Of a stretch of 6,738 nt of DNA, positions 1 to 5,393 are shown piece after piece. The stretch comes from Desulfurococcales archaeon (GTDB lineage: Archaea > Thermoproteota > Thermoprotei_A > CAZTBM01 > SZUA-1508): assembly GCA_015661855.1 (NCBI GenBank), contig DQVH01000109.1, positions 1 through 6,738 of the forward strand, read 5' to 3'. Within the stretch, counting starts at the first letter, position 1; each line of letters begins with the position of its first letter. The position numbers and the translations under genes were made by a program. The notes beneath the pieces were generated by a model that worked only from the letters and a program-made list of their open reading frames with translations, was not told the origin of the DNA and made no database searches.

Positions 1-462
1 CTTAATGTATAGGTATAGTGTTCTTACGGTTTTAGATTTAGTTTTACACCTCTTAACCTTTAGTGGAGTCCAGCCGGGTATAGGGAAATCTAATGTTACT
101 ATACGTGCACCTTTAGGTAGCTCCTTAATCATCTTACTCTTTAACCTGTCATGTATACTACTATAAAGGTACATGAACACTCTGTTAACTCTGTTAAGTG
201 GGAATGTTTCGAAATCACCCTGAATAACATCTACTAGTGTATTCTCTAGTTTAGCTCTATCCCTAGCTATAATACAGTTTACTATGTCTATTTCTAGTGC
301 TATACTAAATGCACCCCTCTTAGCAGCTGCAATAGCAACTCTACCATCACCAGCACCTAAATCTATAAATACACTTTTAGTGTCAATTTCGAGTAACTCA
401 ACTATATCGTCTAGTATCTCCTCTGGTGTTGGAACCCAGGGTACTAACGGTTCAATTCTCAA
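1..462 (-). CDS. aKMT-like SAM-dependent protein-lysine methyltransferase (3' end cut by window edge)
   Basis: Reading down from a TTG at 460-462 gives 154 open codons with no stop before the window edge. The protein begins LRIEPLVPWVPTPEEI and continues with the glycine-rich SAM-binding motif I, FIDLGAGDGRVAIAAAKRGA (about residues 35-54), an acidic strand end ALEID, the motif IQGDFETF, and a C-terminal GWTPLKVKR ... TLYLYIK. The PxVPTPEE opening, DLGxGDGR and GWxP signatures match the small crenarchaeal aKMT family, which methylates lysines on many proteins including chromatin proteins. Family members are about 160 residues, so only a few residues should be missing. TTG is the only usual start codon between the upstream in-frame TAG (506-508) and the conserved region, and a GGTG at 468-471 lies 5 nt before it. 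The fold and methyltransferase class are firm; lysine as substrate is inferred from family resemblance. Confidence 0.86.
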   Translation of the reverse strand, partial: MRIEPLVPWVPTPEEILDDIVELLEIDTKSVFIDLGAGDGRVAIAAAKRGAFSIALEIDIVNCIIARDRAKLENTLVDVIQGDFETFPLNRVNRVFMYLYSSIHDRLKSKMIKELPKGARIVTLDFPIPGWTPLKVKRCKTKSKTVRTLYLYIK

Positions 463-467
463 AACAA

Positions 468-474
468 CACCCTT
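468..474 (-). promoter_or_regulatory. Ribosome binding site of the aKMT-like gene
   Basis: The minus strand reads AAGGGTG five nt before the TTG at 460-462. GGTG pairs with the archaeal 16S rRNA tail and supports this non-ATG start, the only possible one in the frame. Confidence 0.5.
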
Positions 475-503
475 CCCTGTTAAAACCTCTTCGAGAGATA
501 AAT

Positions 504-608
504 TTACCTAAATATCCTCCTGAAAATTAGCTTCACTACCCTTATAATATCGAATGTTAGATAACATAATAGTATGATTATTAGTAGAATTAGGAGTTCC
601 ACTATCAC
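504..608 (-). CDS. 34-residue single-span membrane peptide
   Basis: A GTG at 606-608 opens a 34-codon frame ending in TAA at 504-506. The peptide starts VIVELLILLIIILLCYLTF and ends with the basic, amphipathic tail KLIFRRIFR. Residues 2-19 form a hydrophobic stretch able to span a membrane, and positive charges follow it (R23, K26, R30, R31, R34), which predicts an N-out, C-in orientation. A perfect AGGAGGT lies 8 nt upstream of the GTG, and this is the main evidence that the frame is translated. Codons are typical of the neighbours (CTA, ATA, AGG). The aKMT-like gene begins 41 nt downstream, so the two are probably cotranscribed. I do not recognise a family. A chance open frame cannot be excluded, but the ideal SD plus the clean membrane-span and basic-tail layout argue against it. 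Confidence 0.62.
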   Translation of the reverse strand: MIVELLILLIIILLCYLTFDIIRVVKLIFRRIFR

Positions 609-616
609 CTATATAG

Positions 617-623
617 ACCTCCT
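617..623 (-). promoter_or_regulatory. Consensus Shine-Dalgarno site of the 34-residue peptide
   Basis: The minus strand reads AGGAGGT, a full match to the archaeal anti-SD sequence, with 8 nt of spacing to the GTG at 606-608. It is one of the strongest SD sites in the window and decides the start of the small gene. Confidence 0.7.
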
Positions 624-686
624 AAAGCTACATAACCTTACATTCCCATATCACTTAATACTAGAAATCATATAGTCAGATGGGGG

Positions 687-693
687 TTTATAA
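687..693 (-). promoter_or_regulatory. Possible TATA box for the small-peptide/aKMT unit
   Basis: The minus strand reads CAGTTATAAACC, a reasonable archaeal TATA-like box in the longest gap of the window. Initiation about 25 nt downstream, near 665, would give a leader of roughly 55 nt carrying the AGGAGGT site. The call rests on base composition and position only, and no clear BRE is visible. Confidence 0.27.
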
Positions 694-757
694 CTGTATC
701 TAATTGGTATGGATGGAAATCATTTAGAGTGTGTAGTATCAGTTGAGCAACTCCTCA

Positions 758-865
758 TCACATATACCACTCTTCAGGTGTAACCGGGTACATCATCATA
801 TATTTCTCAGTTAGAGTGTTAGCTATAAGTCTACCTCCTAAACTACGAAGATAATCATCCCTGAT
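758..865 (-). other. Start-less 35-codon open frame, possible gene remnant or unusual small gene
   Basis: Directly after the TAA (866-868) of the surface-protein gene, the same frame stays open for 35 codons to a TGA at 758-760. It begins IRDDYLRSLGGRLIANTLTE and ends YPVTPEEWYM. Amino-acid and codon composition (AGG, AGA, CTA, ATA) look like coding sequence. A perfect AGGAGGT at 833-839 sits inside it, but the codon 6 nt further is ATA (824-826), not ATG, GTG or TTG; the first ATG is codon 24. It could be a gene whose start codon was lost, a non-canonical start, a stop-codon readthrough extension, or chance. No known domain is recognised. Confidence 0.25.
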
Positions 866-1459
866 TTATGTTTTTACCTTTCTTGGTGAAGCTAGAATTA
901 AGACTAGCATGTATAATATACCTGTAAATGAGAGTACTATTACTGAGTCTACTGGATTTACTACTAGTAGGTCAATAGTGTACCACCTACTATACCTCCA
1001 TGAACTCCACGTTAACGACTTATTAGTGTATGCTCCAAATGCTACTAGTATTATATGTGATCCACTGTAGGCGTGTGGTAAAACTTTTAAGTACACCGTT
1101 ACCTCTTTAACTCTACAATCACCAGTCATATTACCTACATGGTAGTAGTATAGCCAAACATAGTATTGTGGAGGTATACCATGATCTCTACGATTCCAAT
1201 TATATACTTCAAATGGCTGATCTACTAGAATTCTAATTGAAACACTACCCTCATATAGTGGTTTATCTGTTTCCCTTACAACTCTAACCGTTAATACATA
1301 GTTATGATTGGGGAGTAGTATGAGTGGTTTTTCAACCTCAATTCTAACATTTAGCTTCTCATAGTCTACACTATAGGTTAAACTCGTATCAAACACTAGC
1401 ATGACTAAAACTGAGAGTATTAGGAGAGTAGCTATATGACGTATACGTCCGTACACCAC
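866..1459 (-). CDS. Secreted, C-terminally anchored surface protein of unknown function
   Basis: The 197-residue protein has a basic N-terminus (MVYGRIRH) and a hydrophobic segment at about residues 9-23 that reads as a signal peptide or signal anchor. An extracellular domain of about 145 residues follows, then a second membrane segment at about 172-190 and a short basic tail, SPRKVKT. The outer domain is rich in beta-strand-forming and aromatic residues (for example QYYVWLYYYHVGN) and has two N-glycosylation sequons, N110-M-T and N146-K-S. Its strand-like spacing (VLTVRVVRET, VKEVTVYLKVLPHAYSG) suggests an Ig-like or CARDB-like beta sandwich, but I recognise no family. Translation starts at a GTG (1457-1459) directly after an in-frame TAG, with GGGTG 6 nt upstream; the next codon is also GTG. 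The gene lies 49 nt downstream of the 156-residue gene. It probably sits in the membrane facing the S-layer side. Confidence 0.8.
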   Translation of the reverse strand: MVYGRIRHIATLLILSVLVMLVFDTSLTYSVDYEKLNVRIEVEKPLILLPNHNYVLTVRVVRETDKPLYEGSVSIRILVDQPFEVYNWNRRDHGIPPQYYVWLYYYHVGNMTGDCRVKEVTVYLKVLPHAYSGSHIILVAFGAYTNKSLTWSSWRYSRWYTIDLLVVNPVDSVIVLSFTGILYMLVLILASPRKVKT

Positions 1460-1508
1460 CTATAACACCCTTAAATACTCACTCTAAATTACCATGTAGG
1501 TACTTCTA

Positions 1509-1979
1509 TTAGAGTATTTTTAGAAGTATTTCCACTTTCTCATCTAACGTTAGTGGACGTTTCGTTTTTACAGTTTGTCCACTCTGCTCTAATAGTTTTC
1601 GTGATTTCAACCAGTTAATGAGTTTAACAAGGTCAATGTATGCTCTCCCACAATACTTATATCTACTTTTTAAATGTGGTATTGTTGTTCCTTCAGCTAG
1701 TTCATCGAGTAATCTAATTTTCCTAATGATATCCCTAGTAGGTTTAACATTACTACACTCTATACTGGCTACCTGGTATTTCTCGTTAAGTGTATAAATT
1801 TTAACTTTAAGTGGTAAAGCTATTTCACATAGTTTCCTAAGTACACTATTGTCAATATCTTGCTCAATGAATATCATTTTCTCTAAACCACTTCTAGCTA
1901 TAACTATTGTGTTACCCCTATACTCTATAACCTTAGTAACGTGGTACCCTATGTATTCTAGTTTATCTTTTAAACTCAA
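1509..1979 (-). CDS. Conserved-looking soluble protein of unknown function, 156 residues
   Basis: I do not recognise this protein. The N-terminal half (residues about 10-75) alternates strands and helices (YHVTKVIEYRGNTIVIARS, KMIFIEQD, LKVKIYTLNEKYQVASIEC), like a small alpha/beta domain. The C-terminal half is helical and basic; residues about 105-132, including YIDLVKLINWLKSRKLLE, resemble a winged-helix segment, followed by a final helix LTLDEKVEILLKIL. No membrane segment or signal peptide is present, so it is probably cytoplasmic. Four cysteines (51, 75, 110 and possibly structural ones nearby) do not form a clear metal motif. Translation starts at a TTG (1977-1979), supported by a strong GGAGGT 7 nt upstream. 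It lies between the SpoIIM-domain gene (41 nt) and the surface-protein gene (49 nt), which suggests cotranscription. A nucleic-acid-binding role is possible but unproven. Confidence 0.8.
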   Translation of the reverse strand: MSLKDKLEYIGYHVTKVIEYRGNTIVIARSGLEKMIFIEQDIDNSVLRKLCEIALPLKVKIYTLNEKYQVASIECSNVKPTRDIIRKIRLLDELAEGTTIPHLKSRYKYCGRAYIDLVKLINWLKSRKLLEQSGQTVKTKRPLTLDEKVEILLKIL

Positions 1980-1986
1980 GGTCTAA

Positions 1987-1992
1987 ACCTCC
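1987..1992 (-). promoter_or_regulatory. Strong Shine-Dalgarno site deciding a TTG start
   Basis: GGAGGT on the minus strand lies 7 nt before the TTG at 1977-1979. It shows that the 156-residue protein starts with TTG, not with a later ATG. Confidence 0.7.
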
Positions 1993-2020
1993 AAGGTAGT
2001 ATTGGTTTAAATGTTAATAT

Positions 2021-3550
2021 CTATAGTGGGCTATGTACTTTTATAAGTGTGGGTACTATATTAGCTTCTATAATACCAGCTACTAAGAATAATAGTATCG
2101 ATAGTAGTAGTATGCTTAAAAGCTCCCTGTACGAGTTAACAACGTCATCTAGTTTAGCTCTAGATCTAGAATACTTGTACACTACTATACCAAGTTTTAT
2201 ACCGAAAGCCGACACCATTATGAATGTTGGTATCTCTATTATACTATGTGGTATAACTGATATGAATACGTTTATTGATGGTGTAAACTCTAGTATAGTT
2301 ATTACTGATCCTACAATTAAACCGTTAAATACTAGTGAGACTACAGAGGGTATAGTGTATGCAAAACCTGCAATTGACGATCCTAATACAGCTTTCCAGT
2401 TATGAAAGAATATATCTATACTCAGGAATAGCTTATTGTAGACTGTAAATTCTGTTTCCATTCTACTTGGAACTAGAATACCAAGTTTAATAATTAACTC
2501 CTTAACATCTCTACTAACAATGTATGTTCCATAAGTAAATCCAAGCATGAAGAGTAATAAAGCTATTAAAATGTACACCACTATACCTCTATTAGTAATA
2601 GCCCTTAGAGATGTTTTAAATAATTTTACAATCCTACTTGTAAACTGTAAGATTAGAGCTAGATTTGTATCCATGGGTAAGACTATACTCCTACCATTAA
2701 GTACCTTGTACACTGAGAGTAAATATAGTGTTAGTATAGGATTGAGAATTAGTGTGAAAACAGCTGAAATAATACTACTAAGTGTTATACTTAAATACCC
2801 ACTGACAATTAGTATTGTAGATATCATGGTATATACGAGAATCAATAGTATAATGTATAATACAACGTATTTTAACCCCCTTCTAACTAGAAGTATACTT
2901 TCATGTATAGACTCGATAACACCTTTACCCTTCAGTACTGCTATAATAGGTGTAAACAGTAGTATTAAGAATAGTATTGCCATAAAGCCAAAACCTATAA
3001 TTAAAAGTTTCACTCCTAACTCCACTAGTTTAAATGGGATTAAACCGTGTAGCACTAGACATATAATTGTAGCTCCAGGTGTTAATGGGGCTAGTACTAG
3101 TATGTACATGGTTAAGTATACCTTAAAGACACTTCTCCACCTATTAAAGGAGTTCTCAAATAGATAGTATAGTGAACTCGGCTTAGCAGATAGTATTCTA
3201 TCTAGAAACGGGTATAGACCTGAATAGATAAATGCTGAAATTATAGATGTTATAATTATTGTTAAGGGTATGACTATAGATAGTATTATACGTATAGGGT
3301 TTAAGACTATTGGGTCGTAGAGTACACTAATATTGCCTTCCCTAAGCCCCTCTACAATATACGGTATTATATTGAATATTCTGTAGTATCCTAGAATTAC
3401 TAGTAGTGATATTGCTAGTATTGTGTGTAATGTCACAGTTATTGATTCAGTTAGTATGAATGCTGCAATAGTGTTTGGGTTTTTAAGTAGTATCTTATAT
3501 CCATAAATTAGCATATCTGTAGGTGATTGTATACTAGTGTAGCTGTTCAT
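2021..3550 (-). CDS. Polytopic membrane protein with C-terminal SpoIIM (DUF95) domain
   Basis: The 509-residue protein has two membrane parts. The N-terminal part (about residues 1-290) has about six predicted spans (near 28-55, 85-112, 145-170, 178-205, 227-252, 258-285) and a segment IESIHESILLVRRGLKY that recalls the broad DUF4013/GPDPase-membrane-domain-like class. The C-terminal part (about 320-509) shows SpoIIM family hallmarks: an FFHNWKAVLGSSIAGF helix (381-396), FNG at 408-410, VIPHSIIEIPTFIM (432-445), a following AFGIKLG, and the last span ending AGIIEANIVPT. SpoIIM-like proteins in archaea are integral membrane proteins of unclear function, so the name implies no sporulation. The start is an ATG 11 nt after the glycosylase stop, with a weak GATGA 6 nt upstream, pointing to cotranscription with the glycosylase. 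The N-terminal assignment is tentative; the SpoIIM call is solid. Confidence 0.88.
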   Translation of the reverse strand: MNSYTSIQSPTDMLIYGYKILLKNPNTIAAFILTESITVTLHTILAISLLVILGYYRIFNIIPYIVEGLREGNISVLYDPIVLNPIRIILSIVIPLTIIITSIISAFIYSGLYPFLDRILSAKPSSLYYLFENSFNRWRSVFKVYLTMYILVLAPLTPGATIICLVLHGLIPFKLVELGVKLLIIGFGFMAILFLILLFTPIIAVLKGKGVIESIHESILLVRRGLKYVVLYIILLILVYTMISTILIVSGYLSITLSSIISAVFTLILNPILTLYLLSVYKVLNGRSIVLPMDTNLALILQFTSRIVKLFKTSLRAITNRGIVVYILIALLLFMLGFTYGTYIVSRDVKELIIKLGILVPSRMETEFTVYNKLFLSIDIFFHNWKAVLGSSIAGFAYTIPSVVSLVFNGLIVGSVITILEFTPSINVFISVIPHSIIEIPTFIMVSAFGIKLGIVVYKYSRSRAKLDDVVNSYRELLSILLLSILLFLVAGIIEANIVPTLIKVHSPL

Positions 3551-3561
3551 TACATTTCATC

Positions 3562-4206
3562 TTAACCCTTCTTTAGGAATACATCTAGAGTTATACTTCC
3601 ACTTTTAGATATAGTTTTAGAGCTGGTAATAAGGCTTCTTATCTTCTTAAAGTCCTCCTCTAGGATTCTCCGTACATCCGGTTTATATAAAGCTGCGGCT
3701 GGATGGTAGGTTGGTATTACTGTTACGTCTAGACCTAGCTGCCTTATAACCCCCTTAACCACTCTTCCATGCTCCCTACTCATACTTTGAAAGCTTTTAC
3801 CCATAAGCTTATATATTACTCTTCCAGCATGACGTCCTAGTGTCACTATAATTTTAGGTTTTATTATACTAATTTGCTCAATTAAGTATGGTAGGCAAGC
3901 GTTAATCTCACTCTCCTCTGGATCTCTATTTCCTGGAGGTCTACACTTAACTATATTGGTTATGTACACTGATGACCTACTAATATTGTTTTTCTCTAAT
4001 AGTTCTGTTAATAGTTTACCTGCTGCACCAACGAATGGTCTACCCTCTTCGTCTTCAGATGCTCCTGGAGCTTCACCTATAAGCATAATCTCAGTATCTA
4101 ATGGTCCCTCTCCAGGTACAGGTTTCCTCCTATACTTACATAGTTGACACTTGGTACAATTGAGTATACTCTCTACAACTCTCTTCATACTATACTCTTT
4201 ACTCAT
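3562..4206 (-). CDS. Family 4 uracil-DNA glycosylase (Fe-S, thermostable type)
   Basis: This 214-residue enzyme removes uracil from DNA, the first step of base excision repair of deaminated cytosine. Motif A is IGEAPGASEDEEGRPFVG (43-60), with E45 at the position expected for family 4 and the stacking phenylalanine F58. N84 lies in TNIVKCRPPGNRDP, and the HP motif is TYHPAAAL (166-173, H168). Cysteines C17/C20/C23, C88 and C104 fit the [4Fe-4S] pattern, with 15 residues between the last two; which N-terminal cysteine pair binds iron cannot be told by eye. Length agrees with the family's roughly 190-220 residues. The C-terminus ends SITLDVFLKKG, a PCNA-interacting (PIP)-like peptide. The ATG is preceded by GGGGGT at a 6-nt spacing, inside the end of the deacetylase gene. 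The upstream stop is only 4 nt away, so the genes are cotranscribed. Confidence 0.96.
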   Translation of the reverse strand: MSKEYSMKRVVESILNCTKCQLCKYRRKPVPGEGPLDTEIMLIGEAPGASEDEEGRPFVGAAGKLLTELLEKNNISRSSVYITNIVKCRPPGNRDPEESEINACLPYLIEQISIIKPKIIVTLGRHAGRVIYKLMGKSFQSMSREHGRVVKGVIRQLGLDVTVIPTYHPAAALYKPDVRRILEEDFKKIRSLITSSKTISKSGSITLDVFLKKG

Positions 4207-4210
4207 AGAA

Positions 4211-5329
4211 TTACCCCCATTTAACCCATTTAATACGCTCCTTTAACTCCCTAATTACATTTTCTACTCTACGAATATGGTTTATATTACTCTTTGTTTC
4301 TTCAACTCTACCTATAATTTTGAGAACGTTCATTTCAATCTGTTTCTTTAGTGGTTTACTTAGTTCATATATGAATGCTATCATAGCTTTAGCTGAGTTT
4401 ACTCCACTATACCCTCCACCACCAAATGATACTGTTAACCCATTACATACATTATGTGATATCTCATGTATAACTTTAGCAGCATACATGTAGGAGTTTA
4501 CTGTAAGGTTTAATTTACCGAGAGTGTCCTCTTTTAAACCATCAACTCCAGCTTGTACTAGTATTATGTCTGGACTGTAAGACTCGATAATATAGGGTAG
4601 TATGTCTATAGCTGTTTTAAATACGTCATCACCTGAACCTAGTGGTAGTGGTATATTAATTGTGTATCCTTCACCCCTACCCTCACCTATCTCACTAGTT
4701 AATCCTGTTCCTGGGTAGAAGAAGTCTCCATAAGCGTGTACTGATACTACTAATACTGTAGGGTCGTTGTAGAATAGTTCTTGAGTTCCATCAGCATGGT
4801 GTACATCAATATCCACTATAGCTATCTTCTCAAATCCATAGTGTCTCTGTAGGTATCTAGCTACGATAGCTACGTCATTGAATATACAGAATCCTGCTGC
4901 TCTAGCTCTTCTAGCATGATGTAGTCCTCCGTATGGATTGTATGAGTGGAGTGTTAGGCCTTGAGCAACCATATCTGCAGCTTTAATGGAGCCTCCAACT
5001 AATACTAGTAGGTCATTGTAGACGTTAGGGTAGTATCGTGTATCACCTAAATCTAGAAATCCCTCAACACCACTACAACTAAGCTCTCTAATAGTATTAA
5101 TATACTCTTCACTATGAACAAGCTTTAACAATTCCTCACTAACAGTAGGTACATCGCTAATTAAGACTATATGGCTTGTAAGCTCTGACTCCTCAAGATA
5201 CCTACTAAAATACTTAAACCTTAAAGTCCATATATTACAGAGTTCTCTAGGTACAATACAGATACTCGTATACTTAGGCGTAAATATTACTGATAAACCA
5301 CCAGGCATAATACTACCATACACCCCCAA
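4211..5329 (-). CDS. Histone-deacetylase-family zinc amidohydrolase (HDAC/AcuC/polyamine deacetylase-like)
   Basis: The protein has the arginase/deacetylase fold signatures in order: GGLHHARRARAAGFCIFNDVA (134-154) with the catalytic pair H137/H138, IVDIDVHHADGTQELF (171-186) with zinc ligands D175 and H177, QAGVDGL (259-265) with ligand D263, and SFGGGGY (301-307) with the transition-state tyrosine Y307. All key residues seen in HDAC8-type enzymes are present, so it should be active on an acetylated amine. The substrate is not readable: acetyl-lysine on proteins or acetylated polyamines are both possible. A basic helical tail of about 45 residues follows the domain. The start is uncertain: TTG at 5327-5329 (372 residues), GTG at 5321-5323, or ATG at 5306-5308 (codon 8), which fits the usual short N-terminus best. 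It is 4 nt upstream of the glycosylase gene. Confidence 0.94.
   Translation of the reverse strand: MGVYGSIMPGGLSVIFTPKYTSICIVPRELCNIWTLRFKYFSRYLEESELTSHIVLISDVPTVSEELLKLVHSEEYINTIRELSCSGVEGFLDLGDTRYYPNVYNDLLVLVGGSIKAADMVAQGLTLHSYNPYGGLHHARRARAAGFCIFNDVAIVARYLQRHYGFEKIAIVDIDVHHADGTQELFYNDPTVLVVSVHAYGDFFYPGTGLTSEIGEGRGEGYTINIPLPLGSGDDVFKTAIDILPYIIESYSPDIILVQAGVDGLKEDTLGKLNLTVNSYMYAAKVIHEISHNVCNGLTVSFGGGGYSGVNSAKAMIAFIYELSKPLKKQIEMNVLKIIGRVEETKSNINHIRRVENVIRELKERIKWVKWG
4213..4218 (-). promoter_or_regulatory. Shine-Dalgarno site of the glycosylase, embedded in the preceding gene's end
   Basis: GGGGGT on the minus strand covers the last Gly codon and first stop-codon base of the deacetylase gene and lies 6 nt before the glycosylase ATG. 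This layout suggests translational coupling of the two genes. Confidence 0.5.
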
Positions 5330-5350
5330 TAGTTTGGATGATGTGGGGAC

Positions 5351-5360
5351 TTAATTATCC
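5351..5360 (-). promoter_or_regulatory. Possible TATA box for the deacetylase-glycosylase-SpoIIM unit
   Basis: The minus strand reads GGGATAATTAAGTCC in the 64-nt gap before the deacetylase. The AT core lies about 26 nt upstream of the TTG at 5329, the distance expected for a leaderless archaeal transcript. No SD precedes that TTG, which agrees with leaderless initiation. The call is position-based only. Confidence 0.27.
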
Positions 5361-5393
5361 CATACACTTCTGGAAGATAAGTATCCTTACAGC

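Larger units (their letters stand above)
609..865. other. Longest non-coding stretch, with weak signals only
   Basis: This 257-nt gap between the surface-protein stop and the 34-residue peptide holds no gene I can support. It contains the SD of the downstream peptide (617-623), a TATA-like TTATAAA on the minus strand (687-693), an orphan AGGAGGT on the minus strand (833-839), and a 35-codon minus-strand open frame without a usual start codon (758-865). I see no tRNA, no convincing hairpin terminator and no direct repeats. It most likely marks a break between two transcription units. Confidence 0.5.

Noticed and set aside
284..511. Plus-strand open frame of 75 codons
   Set aside because: It lies antisense to the aKMT-like gene, whose motifs are clear, and its product is low-complexity Ser/Thr/Ile typical of a reverse reading.
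729..760. Possible hairpin around AGTTGAGCAACT
   Set aside because: The stem is only 5 bp with a 2-nt loop and has no T-rich tail on either strand, so it is not a credible terminator or structured RNA.
709..783. Plus-strand open frame of 24 codons (MDGNHLECVV...) in the gap
   Set aside because: It is very short, has no good SD and no hydrophobic or domain pattern, and it would be the only plus-strand gene. It also overlaps the more protein-like minus-strand frame.
2049..2405. Plus-strand open frame of 118 codons
   Set aside because: It is antisense to the SpoIIM domain. Hydrophobic codons with few complementary stops produce long shadow frames, and no SD or motif supports it.
2547..3167. 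Plus-strand open frame of 206 codons
   Set aside because: Although long, it is fully antisense to the N-terminal membrane part of the SpoIIM protein and shows no recognisable domain or plausible SD. The minus-strand frame continues into a known family.
3956..4147. Plus-strand open frame of 63 codons
   Set aside because: It is antisense to the catalytic and cysteine motifs of the uracil-DNA glycosylase.
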